64,000 nucleotides of DNA from Arenicola marina (Eukaryota > Annelida > Polychaeta > Arenicolidae), in NCBI GenBank assembly GCA_964019135.1, contig OZ025250.1, positions 48,825,174-48,889,173 of the forward strand, read 5' to 3'. The position numbers and the translations under genes are program-made. The number at the start of each line of letters is the position of its first letter. The first letter of the stretch is position 1. A model generated the notes under the pieces. The model had not been told where the DNA came from, searched no databases, and was given only the letters and a program-made list of their open reading frames with translations. Shown piece by piece: positions 34,901 to 49,200 of this stretch.

Positions 34901-36087
34901 CACCAACGGCCAGTGAGACAGACCCCCACCCCGTCACCACCGGCCAGTGTGACCCCCGCCCCGTCACCACCGGCCATTGAAACAGACCCCCGCTCCGTCA
35001 CCACCGGCCTGTGAGACAGACCCCCGCCCCGTCACCACCGGCCAGTGAGACAGACCCCTGCCCCGTCACCACCGGCCAGTGAGACAGACCCCCGCCCCGT
35101 CACCACCGGCCATTGAGACAGATCCCTGCGCCGTCACCACCGGCCAGTGTGACCCCCGCCCCGTCATCCCCGGCCTGTGATACAGACCCCCGCCCCGTCA
35201 CCACCGGCCTGTATGACCCCCACCCCGTCATCCCCGGCCATTAAGACAGACCTCTGCACCGTCACCACCGGCCAGTGTGACCACCGCCCCGTCATCCCCG
35301 GCCAGTGAGACAAACCCCGGCCCCGTCATCCCCGGCCATTGACACAGACCCCCGCCCCGTCACCCCCCGGCCAATGTGACCCCCGCCCCGTCACCACCGG
35401 CCAGTGAGACAGACACCCGCCCCGTCACCACCGGCCTGTGAGACAGACCCCCGCCCCGTCATCCCCGGCCAGTGTGACACCCGCCCCGTCACCCCCCGGC
35501 CAGTGTGACCCCCGCCCCGTCACCACCGGCCAGTGAGACAGACACCCGCCCCGTCACCACCGGCCTGTGAGACAAACCCCCGCCCCGTCTACCCCGGCCA
35601 TTGACACAGACCCCCGCCCCGTCACCCCCCGGCCAGTGTGACCCCCGCCCCGTCACCACCGGCCCATCGAGACAGACACCCGCCTCGTCACCATCGGCCA
35701 GTGAGACAGACACCCGCCCCGTCACCACCGGCCATTGAGACAGACCCCCGCCCCGTCACCACCGGCCTGTGAGACACACCCCCGCCCCGTCATCCCCGGC
35801 CAGTGAGACAGACCCCTACCCCGTCACCACCGGCCAGTGTGACCCCCGCCCCGTCACCACCGGCCAGTGTGACCCCCGCCCCGTCACCACCGGCCAGTGA
35901 GACAGACCCCCGCCCCGTCACCACCGGCCATTGACACAGACCCCCGCCCCGTCACCACCGGCCAGTGTGACCCCCGCCCCGTCAACCCCGGCCTGTGATA
36001 CAGACCCCCGCCCCGTCACCACTGGCCAGTGTGACAGACGCCCGCCCCGTCACCACCGGCCAGTGAGACAGACCCCTGCTCCGTCAC
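19999..36087. repeat. GC-rich 30/34-bp dimorphic minisatellite, about 500 units
   Basis: Two interleaved unit types share CCCCGTCACCACCGGCCAGT. The short form continues GTGACCCCCG (30 bp). The long form continues GAGACAGACCCCCG (34 bp) and carries an extra CAGA. Common substitutions include CATCCCCGG for CACCACCGG and CATTAAGA or CATTGAGA for CAGTGAGA. TGA is frequent in the unit, so frames stay closed. Larger blocks recur: a marker with AGTAAAAAAGTCCC occurs at about 20802, 24449, 26781 and 27374, and the 25480-25790 block is repeated almost exactly at 27646-27960. The array is CpG-rich. No gene is supported within it. Confidence 0.97.
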
Positions 36088-36597
36088 ATTGTAATTTTTA
36101 GTTGTCATATCATGTTGAATATTGTAATTTCTAGTTGATATATCATGTTGAATATTGTAATTTCTAGTTGTCATATCATGTTGAATATTGTAATTTCTAG
36201 TTGTCATATCATGTTGAATATTATATTTTCTAGTGGTCATATCATGTTGAATATTGTAATTTCTAGTTGTCATATGATGTTGAATATTATAACTTCTAGT
36301 TGTCATATGATGTTGAATATTGTAATTTCTAGTTGTCAAATGATGTTGAATATTGTAATTTCTTGTTGCCATATCATGTTGAATATTGTAATTTCTAGTT
36401 GTCATATGATGTTGAATATTGTAATTTCTAGTTGTCATATCATGTTGAATATTGTAATTTCTGGTTGTCATATCATGTTGAATATTATAATTTCTAGTTG
36501 TCATATCATGTTGAATATTATAATTTCTAGTGGTCATATCATATTGAATATTGTAATTTCTAGTTGTCATATGATGTTGAATATTGTAATCTCATGT
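36088..36597. repeat. AT-rich 33-bp tandem repeat, about 15 units
   Basis: Unit begins ATTGTAATTTCTAGTTGTCA and ends CATGTTGAAT. The period is divisible by three, so 11-residue repeats are open on both strands, but composition and context give no reason to call a gene. It follows the GC-rich array at an abrupt boundary (CCGTCAC then ATTGTAATTT). Confidence 0.97.
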
Positions 36598-36873
36598 TGC
36601 GTTCCTGACGGCGCGTTAACGCGTACACGTGACTAACGTTTACAACATTTCAAGTCTTCATGCGTTTCTCTCTCTTTGAGTGTCTTTGATACTCTAGGTA
36701 TCGCCCCCCCCCCGCCTCCCATGCTGGGTCTCTCTAAACACGGAGAGGGGCCAGTTCTACAACTGTGGAATGACCAACATTCGCTGTTCTGCCAGTGTAT
36801 AGTGACGCGCGGTCGTTGGGCCGGCCTGCGTGCACCGCACTCACACCCCGCTCGCTACAGTTACAAATTATAA
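36598..36873 (+). other. Sequence upstream of the LINE ORF, possible 5' UTR
   Basis: Non-repetitive, with a C homopolymer at about 36706-36714 and no clear ORF with known similarity. Its position directly before the ATG of the LINE ORF suggests a 5' untranslated region or the end of an upstream ORF1, but no ORF1 protein is visible. Confidence 0.3.
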
Positions 36874-37278
36874 ATGACTGATCTGATCAAGCTTAACATA
36901 CTGTCCCTAAATGTTAGGGACATTAATGCACATAGAAAACGAAGAGCCCTCTTCACTTGGTGTGAAGAAAATAACATTGGCATTCTATGTGTTCAAGAAA
37001 CGTTTTTAACAACCAGCAAGGGACATAAGTTTAATTACTTTAACGGCGACACTTACTTCTCTCCTGCAAAGTCTGTAAATTCCTGTGGCGTTGCAATCCT
37101 GATTCGAAAGTCCGTCGATTTCGAATTACATGAGTCACATGATAGAGAGAGTCGGCAGGTTACTGTAAAGATAAATGTTAATGGCTGTCATCTAAATGTC
37201 ATAAACGTGTACGCACCTAACTCAGAGAAAGCCAGGAATGATTTTTATCGAACATGCGAAAAAAATATCAAGCGAAAC
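36874..37278 (+). mobile_element. LINE ORF2, N-terminal half of AP endonuclease domain
   Basis: From ATG at 36874 the frame shows the motif order of LINE apurinic-like endonucleases: SLNVRD (Asn13), CVQETFL (Glu42), GVAILIRKS (about 72-80), NVYAPN (Tyr113), then GDMN (Asp147, Asn149) in the first repeat unit. This domain nicks target DNA to prime reverse transcription. The natural sequence is intact to residue 135, after which 57-bp repeats start at 37279. The frame stays open through the repeats to a TAA at 42760, giving a 1,962-codon ORF of which only the first 135 codons are non-repetitive. I consider it a dead retrotransposon, not a gene for a giant protein. Confidence 0.88.
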
Positions 37279-40200
37279 ATTGATATAGGAACTCATACTA
37301 TATTATGTGGTGATATGAACTGTGGTATGTGTAGCATTGATATAGGAACTCCTACTATATTATGTGGTGATATGAACTGTGGTATGTGTAGCATTGATAT
37401 AGGAACTCCTACTATATTATGTGGTGATATGAACTGTGGTATGTGTAGCATTGATATAGGACCTCCTACTATATTATGTGGTGATATGAACTGTGGTATG
37501 TGTAGCATTGATATAGGAACTCCTACTATATTATGTGGTGATATGAACTGCGGTATGTGTAGCATTGATATAGGAACTCCTACTATATTATGTGGTGATA
37601 TGAACTGTGGTATGTGTAACATTGATATAGGAACTCCTACTATATTATGTGGTGATATGAACTGTGGTATGTGTAACATTGATATAGGAACTCCTACTAT
37701 ATTATGTGGTAATATGAACTGTGGTATGTGTAGCATTGATATAGGAACTCCTACTATATTATGTGGTGATATGAACTGTGGTATGTGTAACATTGATATA
37801 GGAACTCCTACTATATTATGTGGTGATATGAACTGCGGTATGTGTAGCATTGATATAGGAACTCCTACTATATTATGTGGTGATATGAACTGTGGTATGT
37901 GTAGCATTGATATAAGAACTCCTACTATATTATGTGGTGATATGAACTGTGGTATGTGTAACATTGATATAGGATCTCCTACTATATTATGTGGTGATAT
38001 GAACTGTGGTATGTGTAACATTGATATAGGAACTCCTACTGTATTATGTGGTGATATGAACTGTGGTATGTGTAACATTGATATAGGAACTCCTACTATA
38101 TTATGTGGTGATATGAACTGTGGTATGTGTAGCATTGATATAGGAACTCCTACTAGATTATGCGGTGATATGAACTGTGGTATGTGTAACATTGATATAG
38201 GAACTCCTACTATATTATGTAATGATATGAACTGCGATATGTGTACCATTGATATAAGAACTCCTACTATATTATGTGGTGATATGAACTGTGGTATGTG
38301 TAGCATTGATATAGGAAGTCCTACTATATTATGTGGTGATATGAACTGTGGTATGTGTAGCATTGATATAGGAACTTCTACTATATTATGTGGTGATATG
38401 AACTGTGGTATGTGTAGCATTGATATAGGAACTCATACTATATTATGTGGTGATATGAACTGTGGTATGTGTAGCATTGATATAGGAACTTCTACTATAT
38501 TATGTGGTGATATGAACTGGGGTATGTGTAGCATTGATATAGGAACTCCTACTATATTATGTGGTGATATGAACTGTGGTATGTGTAACATTGATATAGG
38601 AACTCCTACTATATTATGTGGTGATATGAACTGGGGTATGTGTAACATTGATAGAGGAACTCCTACTATATTATGTAGTGATATGAACTGTGGTATGTGC
38701 AGCATTGATATAGGAACTCCTACTATATTATGTGGTGATATGAACTGTGGTATGTGTAGCATTGATATAGGAACTCCTACTATATTATGTGGTGATATGA
38801 ACTGTGGTATGTGTAGCATTGATATAGGAACTCCTACTATATTATGTGGTGATATGAACTGTGGTATGTGTAACATTGATATAGGAACTCCTACTATATT
38901 ATGTGGTGATATGAACTGTGGTAAGAGTAGCATTGATATAGGAACTCCTACTATATTATGTGGTGATATGAACTGCGGTATGTGTAACATTGATATAGGA
39001 ACTCCTACTATATTATGCGGTGATATGAACTGTGGTATGTGTAGCATTGATATAGGAACTCCTACTATATTATGTGGTGATATGAACTGTGGTATGTGTA
39101 ACATTGATATAGGAACTCCTACTATATTATGCGGTGATATGAACTGTGGTATGTGTAGCATTGATATAGGAACTCCTACTATATTATGTGGTGATATGAA
39201 CTGTGGTATGTGTTGCATTGATATAGGAACTCCTACTATATTATGTGGTGATATGAACTGCGGTATGTGTAGCATTGATATAGGAACTCCTACTATATTA
39301 TGTGGTGATATGAACTGTGGTATGTGTAACATTGATATAGGAACTCCTACTATATTATGTGGTGATATGAACTGTGGTATGTGTAACATTGATATAGGAA
39401 CTCCTACTATATTATGTGGTAATATGAACTGTGGTATGTGTAGCATTGATATAGGAACTCCTACTATATTATGTGGTGATATGAACTGTGGTATGTGTAA
39501 CATTAATATAGGAACTCCTACTATATTATGTGGTGATATGAACTGCGGTATGTGTAGCATTGATATAGGAACTCCTACTATATTATGTGGTGATATGAAC
39601 TGTGGTATGTGTAGCATTGATATAAGAACTCCTACTATATTATGTGGTGATATGAACTGTGGTATGTGTAACATTGATATAGGAACTCCTACTATATTAT
39701 GTGGTGATATGAACTGTGGTATGTGTAACATTGATATAGGAACTCCTACTATATTATGTGGTGATATGAACTGTGGTATGTGTAACATTGATATAGGAAC
39801 TCCTACTATATTATGTGGTGATATGAACTGTGGTATGTGTAGCATTGATATAGGAACTCCTACTATATTATGCGGTGATATGAACTGTGGTATGTGTAAC
39901 ATTGATATAGGAACTCCTACTATATTATGTAATGATATGAACTGCGATATGTGTACCATTGATATAGGAACTCCTACTATATTATGTGGTGATATGAACT
40001 GTGGTATGTGTAGCATTGATATAGGAAGTCCTACTATATTATGTGGTGATATGAACTGTGGTATGTGTAGCATTGATATAGGAACTTCTACTATATTATG
40101 TGGTGATATGAACTGTGGTATGTGTAGCATTGATATAGGAACTCATACTATATTATGTGGTGATATGAACTGTGGTATGTGTAGCATTGATATAGGAACT

Positions 40201-43200
40201 TCTACTATATTATGTGGTGATATGAACTGGGGTATGTGTAGCATTGATATAGGAACTCCTACTATATTATGTGGTGATATGAACTGTGGTATGTGTAACA
40301 TTGATATAGGAACTCCTACTATATTATGTGGTGATATGAACTGGGGTATGTGTAACATTGATAGAGGAACTCCTACTATATTATGTAGTGATATGAACTG
40401 TGGTATGTGCAGCATTGATATAGGAACTCCTACTATATTATGTGGTGATATGAACTGTGGTATGTGTAGCATTGATATAGGAACTCCTACTATATTATGT
40501 GGTGATATGAACTGTGGTATGTGTAGCATTGATATAGGAACTCCTACTATATTATGTGGTGATATGAACTGTGGTATGTGTAACATTGATATAGGAACTC
40601 CTACTATATTATGTGGTGATATGAACTGTGGTAAGAGTAGCATTGATATAGGAACTCCTACTATATTATGTGGTGATATGAACTGCGGTATGTGTAACAT
40701 TGATATAGGAACTCCTACTATATTATGCGGTGATATGAACTGTGGTATGTGTAGCATTGATATAGGAACTCCTACTATATTATGTGGTGATATGAACTGT
40801 GGTATGTGTAACATTGATATAGGAACTCCTACTATATTATGCGGTGATATGAACTGTGGTATGTGTAGCATTGATATAGGAACTCCTACTATATTATGTG
40901 GTGATATGAACTGTGGTATGTGTTGCATTGATATAGGAACTCCTACTATATTATGTGGTGATATGAACTGCGGTATGTGTAGCATTGATATAGGAACTCC
41001 TACTATATTATGTGGTGATATGAACTGTGGTATGTGTAACATTGATATAGGAACTCCTACTATATTATGTGGTGATATGAACTGTGGTATGTGTAACATT
41101 GATATAGGAACTCCTACTATATTATGTGGTAATATGAACTGTGGTATGTGTAGCATTGATATAGGAACTCCTACTATTTTATGTGGTGATATGAACTGTG
41201 GTATGTGTAACATTAATATAGGAACTCCTACTATATTATGTGGTGATATGAACTGCGGTATGTGTAGCATTGATATAGGAACTCCTACTATATTATGTGG
41301 TGATATGAACTGTGGTATGTGTAGCATTGATATAAGAACTCCTACTATATTATGTGGTGATATGAACTGTGGTATGTGTAACATTGATATAGGAACTCCT
41401 ACTATATTATGTGGTGATATGAACTGTGGTATGTGTAACATTGATATAGGAACTCCTACTATATTATGTGGTGATATGAACTGTGGTATGTGTAACATTG
41501 ATATAGGAACTCCTACTATATTATGTGGTGATATGAACTGTGGTATGTGTAGCATTGATATAGGAACTCCTACTATATTATGCGGTGATATGAACTGTGG
41601 TATGTGTAACATTGATATAGGAACTCCTACTATATTATGTAATGATATGAACTGCGATATGTGTACCATTGATATAGGAACTCCTACTATATTATGTGGT
41701 GATATGAACTGTGGTATGTGTAGCATTGATATAGGAAGTCCTACTATATTATGTGGTGATATGAACTGTGGTATGTGTAGCATTGATATAGGAACTTCTA
41801 CTATATTATGTGGTGATATGAACTGTGGTATGTGTAGCATTGATATAGGAACTCATACTATATTATGTGGTGATATGAACTGTGGTATGTGTAGCATTGA
41901 TATAGGAACTTCTACTATATTATGTGGTGATATGAACTGGGGTATGTGTAGCATTGATATAGGAACTCCTACTATATTATGTGGTGATATGAACTGTGGT
42001 ATGTGTAACATTGATATAGGAACTCCTACTATATTATGTGGTGATATGAACTGGGGTATGTGTAACATTGATAGAGGAACTCCTACTATATTATGTAGTG
42101 ATATGAACTGTGGTATGTGCAGCATTGATATAGGAACTCCTAATATATTATGTGGTGATATGAACTGTGGTATGTGTAGCATTGATATAGGAACTCCTAC
42201 TATATTATGTGGTGATATGAACTGTGGTATGTGTAGCATTGATAAAGGAACTCCTACTATATTATGTGGTGATATGAACTGTGGTATGTGTAACATTGAT
42301 ATAGGAACTCCTACTATATTATGTGGTGATATGAACTGTGGTAAGAGTAGCATTGATATAGGAACTCCTACTATATTATGTGGTGATATGAACTGCGGTA
42401 TGTGTAACATTGATATAGGAACTCCTACTATATTATGCGGTGATATGAACTGTGGTATGTGTAGCATTGATATAGGAACTCCTACTATATTATGTGGTGA
42501 TATGAACTGTGGTATGTGTAACATTGATATAGGAACTCCTACTATATTATGCGGTGATATGAACTGTGGTATGTGTAGCATTGATATAGGAACTCCTACT
42601 ATATTATGTGGTGATATGAACTGTGGTATGTGTTGCATTGATATAGGAACTCCTACTATATTATGTGGTGATATGAACTGTGGTATGTGTAGCATTGATA
42701 TAGGAACTCATACTATATTATGCGGTGATATGAACTGTGGTATGTGTAGCATTGATATATAAACTCCTACTATATTATGTGTTGATATGAACTGTGGTAT
42801 GTGTAACATTGATATAGGAACTCCTACTATATTATGTGGTGATATGAACTGTGGTATGTGTAACATTGATATAGGAACTCCTACTATATTATGCGGTGAT
42901 ATGAACTGTGGTATGTGTAACATTGATATAGGAACTCCTACTATATTATGCGGTGATATGAACTGTGGTATGTGTAGCATTGATATAGGAACTCCTACTA
43001 TATTATGTGGTGATATGAACTGTGGTATGTGTTGCATTGATATAGGAACTCCTACTATATTATGTGGTGATATGAACTGCGGTATGTGTAGCATTGATAT
43101 AGGAACTCCTAATATATTATGTGGTGATATGAACTGTGGTATGTGTAACATTGATATAGGAACTCCTACTATATTATGTGGTGATATGAACTGTGGTATG

Positions 43201-46200
43201 TGTAACATTGATATAGGAACTCCTACTATATTATGTGGTAATATGAACTGTGGTATGTGTAGCATTGATATAGGAACTCCTACTATATTATGTGGTGATA
43301 TGAACTGTGGTATGTGTAACATTAATATAGGAACTCCTACTATATTATGTGGTGATATGAACTGCGGTATGTGTAGCATTGATATAGGAACTCCTACTAT
43401 ATTATGTGGTGATATGAACTGTGGTATGTGTAGCATTGATATAAGAACTCCTACTATATTATGTGGTGATATGAACTGTGGTATGTGTAACATTGATATA
43501 GGAACTCCTACTATATTATGTGGTGATATGAACTGTGGTATGTGTAACATTGATATAGGAACTCCTACTATATTATGTGGTGATATGAACTGTGGTATGT
43601 GTAGCATTGATATAGGAACTCCTACTATATTATGTGGTGATATGAACTGTGGTATGTGTAGCATTGATATAGGAACTTCTACTATATTATGTGGTGATAT
43701 GAACTGTGGTATGTGTAGCATTGATATAGGAACTCATACTATATTATGTGGTGATATGAACTGTGGTATGTGTAGCATTGATATAGGAACTTCTACTATA
43801 TTATGTGGTGAAATGAACTGGGGTATGTGTAGCATTGATATAGGAACTCCTACTATATTATGTGGTGATATGAACTGTGGTATGTGTAACATTGATATAG
43901 GAACTCCTACTATATTATGTGGTCATATGAACTGGGGTATGTGTAACATTGATAGAGGAACTCCTACTATATTATGTAGTGATATGAACTGTGGTATGTG
44001 CAGCATTGATATAGGAACTCCTACTATATTATGTGGTGATATGAACTGTGGTATGTGTAGCATTGATATAGGAACTCCTACTATATTATGTGGTGATATG
44101 AACTGTGGTATGTGTAGCATTGATATAGGAACTCCTACTATATTATGTGGTGATATGAACTGTGGTATGTGTAACATTGATATAGGAACTCCTACTATAT
44201 TATGTGGTGATATGAACTGTGGTAAGAGTAGCATTGATATAGGAACTCCTACTATATTATGTGGTGATATGAACTGCGGTATGTGTAACATTGATATAGG
44301 AACTCCTACTATATTATGCGGTGATATGAACTGTGGTATGTGTAGCATTGATATAGGAACTCATACTATATTATGTGGTGATATGAACTGTGGTATGTGT
44401 AACATTGATATAGGAACTCCTACTATATTATGTGGTGATATGAACTGTGGTATGTGTAACATTGATATAGGAACTCCTACTATATTATGTGGTGATATGA
44501 ACTGTGGTATGTGTAACATTGATATAGGAACTCCTACTATATTATGCGGTGATATGAACTGTGGTATGTGTAGCATTGATATAGGAACTCCTACTATATT
44601 ATGCGGTGATATGAACTGTGGTATGTGTAACATTGATATAGGAACTCCTACTATATTATGTAATGATATGAACTGCGATATGTGTACCATTGATATAGGA
44701 ACTCCTACTATATTATGTGGTGATATGAACTGTGGTATGTGTAGCATTGATATAGGAAGTCCTACTATATTATGTGGTGATATGAACTGTGGTATGTGTA
44801 GCATTGATATAGGAACTTCTACTATATTATGTGGTGATATGAACTGTGGTATGTGTAGCATTGATATAGGAACTCATACTATATTATGTGGTGATATGAA
44901 CTGTGGTATGTGTAGCATTGATATAGGAACTTCTACTATATTATGTGGTGATATGAACTGGGGTATGTGTAGCATTGATATAGGAACTCCTACTATATTA
45001 TGTGGTGATATGAACTGTGGTATGTGTAACATTGATATAGGAACTCCTACTATTATTATGTGGTGATATGAACTGGGCTATGTGTAACATTGATAGAGGA
45101 ACTCCTACTATATTATGTAGTGATATGAACTGTGGTATGTGCAGCATTGATATAGGAACTCCTACTATATTATGTGGTGATATGAACTGTGGTATGTGTA
45201 GCATTGATATAGGAACTCCTACTATATTATGTGGTGATATGAACTGTGGTATGTGTAGCATTGATATAGGAACTCCCACTATATTATGTGGTGATATGAA
45301 CTGTGGTATGTGTAACATTGATATAGGAACTCCTACTATATTATGTGGTGATATGAACTGTGGTAAGAGTAGCATTGATATAGGAACTCCTACTATATTA
45401 TGTGGTGATATGAACTGCGGTATGTGTAACATTGATATAGGAACTCCTACTATATTATGCGGTGATATGAACTGTGGTATGTGTAGCATTGATATAGGAA
45501 GTCCTACTATATTATGTGGTGATATGAACTGTGGTATGTGTAACATTGATATAGGAACTCCTACTATATTATGCGGTGATATGAACTGTGGTATGTGTAG
45601 CATTGATATAGGAACTCCTACTATATTATGTGGTGATATGAACTGTGGTATGTGTTGCATTGATATAGGAACTCCTACTATATTATGTGGTGATATGAAC
45701 TGTGGTATGTGTAGCATTGATATAGGAAGTCCTACTATATTATGTGGTGATATGAACTGTGGTATGTGTAGCATTGATATAGGAACTTCTACTATATTAT
45801 GTGGTGATATGAACTGTGGTATGTGTAGCATTGATATAGGAACTCATACTATATTATGTGGTGATATGAACTGTGGTATGTGTAGCATTGATATAGGAAC
45901 TTCTACTATATTATGTGGTGATATGAACTGGGGTATGTGTAGCATTGATATAGGAACTCCTACTATATTATGTGGTGATATGAACTGTGGTATGTGTAAC
46001 ATTGATATAGGAACTCCTACTATTATTATGTGGTGATATGAACTGGAGTATGTGTAACATTGATAGAGGAACTCCTACTATATTATGTAGTGATATGAAC
46101 TGTGGTATGTGCAGCATTGATATAGGAACTCCTACTATATTATGTGGTGATATGAACTGTGGTATGTGTAGCATTGATATAGGAACTCCTACTATATTAT

Positions 46201-49200
46201 GTGGTGATATGAACTGTGGTATGTGTAGCATTGATATAGGAACTCCCACTATATTATGTGGTGATATGAACTGTGGTATGTGTAACATTGATATAGGAAC
46301 TCCTACTATATTATGTGGTGATATGAACTGTGGTAAGAGTAGCATTGATATAGGAACTCCTACTATATTATGTGGTGATATGAACTGCGGTATGTGTAAC
46401 ATTGATATAGGAACTCCTACTATATTATGCGGTGATATGAACTGTGGTATGTGTAGCATTGATATAGGAAGTCCTACTATATTATGTGGTGATATGAACT
46501 GTGGTATGTGTAACATTGATATAGGAACTCCTACTATATTATGCGGTGATATGAACTGTGGTATGTGTAGCATTGATATAGGAACTCCTACTATATTATG
46601 TGGTGATATGAACTGTGGTATGTGTTGCATTGATATAGGAACTCCTACTATATTATGTGGTGATATGAACTGTGGTATGTGTAGCATTGATATAGGAACT
46701 CATACTATATTATGCGGTGATATGAACTGTGGTATGTGTAGCATTGATATAGAAACTCCTACTATATTATGTGTTGATATGAACTGTGGTATGTGTAACA
46801 TTGATATAGGAACTCCTACTATATTATGTGGTGATATGAACTGTGGTATGTGTAACATTGATATAGGAACTCCTACTATATTATGCGGTGATATGAACTG
46901 TGGTATGTGTAACATTGATATAGGAACTCCTACTATATTATGCGGTGATATGAACTGTGGTATGTGTAGCATTGATATAGGAACTTCTGCTATATTATGT
47001 GGTGATATGAACTGTGGTATGTGTAGCATTGATATAGGAACTCATACTATATTATGTGGTGATATGAACTGTGGTATGTGTAGCATTGATATAGGAACTT
47101 CTACTATATTATGTGGTGATATGAACTGGGGTATGTGTAGCATTGATATAGGAACTCCTACTATATTATGTGGTGATATGAACTGTGGTATGTGTAACAT
47201 TGATATAGGAACTCCTACTATTATTATGTGGTGATATGAACTGGGGTATGTGTAACATTGATAGAGGAACTCCTACTATATTATGTAGTGATATGAACTG
47301 TGGTATGTGCAGCATTGATATAGGAACTCCTACTATATTATGTGGTGATGTGAACTGTGGTATGTGTAGCATTGATATAGGAACTCCTACTATATTATGT
47401 GGTGATATGAACTGTGGTATGTGTAGCATTGATATAGGAACTCCCACTATATTATGTGGTGATATGAACTGTGGTATGTGTAACATTGATATAGGAACTC
47501 CTACTATATTATGTGGTGATATGAACTGTGGTAAGAGTAGCATTGATATAGGAACTCCTACTATATTATGTGGTGATATGAACTGCGGTATGTGTAACAT
47601 TGATATAGGAACTCCTACTATATTATGCGGTGATATGAACTGTGGTATGTGTAGCATTGATATAGGAAGTCCTACTATATTATGTGGTGATATGAACTGT
47701 GGTATGTGTAACATTGATATAGGAACTCCTACTATATTATGCGGTGATATGAACTGTGGTATGTGTAGCATTGATATAGGAACTCCTACTATATTATGTG
47801 GTGATATGAACTGTGGTATGTGTTGCATTGATATAGGAACTCCTACTATATTATGTGGTGATATGAACTGTGGTATGTGTAGCATTGATATAGGAACTCA
47901 TACTATATTATGCGGTGATATGAACTGTGGTATGTGTAGCATTGATATAGAAACTCCTACTATATTATGTGTTGATATGAACTGTGGTATGTGTAACATT
48001 GATATAGGAACTCCTACTATATTATGTGGTGATATGAACTGTGGTATGTGTAACATTGATATAGGAACTCCTACTATATTATGCGGTGATATGAACTGTG
48101 GTATGTGTAACATTGATATAGGAACTCCTACTATATTATGCGGTGATATGAACTGTGGTATGTGTAGCATTGATATAGGAACTCCTACTATATTATGTGG
48201 TGATATGAACTGTGGTATGTGTTGCATTGATATAGGAACTCCTACTATATTATGTGGTGATATGAACTGCGGTATGTGTAGCATTGATATAGGAACTCCT
48301 ACTATATTATGTGGTGATATGAACTGTGGTATGTGTAACATTGATATAGGAACTCCTACTATATTATGTGGTGATATGAACTGTGGTATGTGTAACATTG
48401 ATATAGGAACTCCTACTATATTATGTGGTAATATGAACTGTGGTATGTGTAGCATTGATATAGGAACTCCTACTATATTATGTGGTGATATGAACTGTGG
48501 TATGTGTAACATTAATATAGGAACTCCTACTATATTATGTGGTGATATGAACTGCGGTATGTGTAGCATTGATATAGGAACTCCTACTATATTATGTGGT
48601 GATATGAACTGTGGTATGTGTAACATTGATATAGGAACTCCTACTATATTATGTGGTGATATGAACTGTGGTATGTGTAACATTGATATAGGAACTCCTA
48701 CTATATTATGTGGTGATATGAACTGTGGTATGTGTAACATTGATATAGGAACTCCTACTATATTATGTGGTGATATGAACTGTGGTATGTGTAACATTGA
48801 TATAGGAACTCCTACTATATTATGTGGTGATATGAACTGTGGTATGTGTAACATTGATATAGGAACTCCTACTATATTATGTGGTGATATGAACTGCGGT
48901 ATGTGTAGCATTGATATAGGAACTCCTACTATATTATGTGGTGATATGAACTGTGGTATGTGTAACATTGATATAGGAACTCCTACTATATTATGTGGTG
49001 ATATGAACTGTGGTATGTGTAGCATTGATATAGGAAGTCTTACTATATTATGTGGTGATATGAACTGTGGTATGTGTTGCATTGATATAGGAACTCCTAC
49101 TATATTATGTGGTGATATGAACTGTGGTATGTGTAGCATTGATATAGGAACTCATACTATATTATGCGGTGATATGAACTGTGGTATGTGTAGCATTGAT

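Noticed and set aside
20189-35728. Proline-rich ORFs (P-A-P-S-P-P-A-S) and Gly-rich antisense ORFs in the 30/34-bp array
   Set aside because: All are short, end at TGA codons built into the unit, and have no start or domain context.
36016-36636. ORFs on both strands of the 33-bp array
   Set aside because: They are purely repetitive 11-residue units open in both directions, with no unique coding flank.
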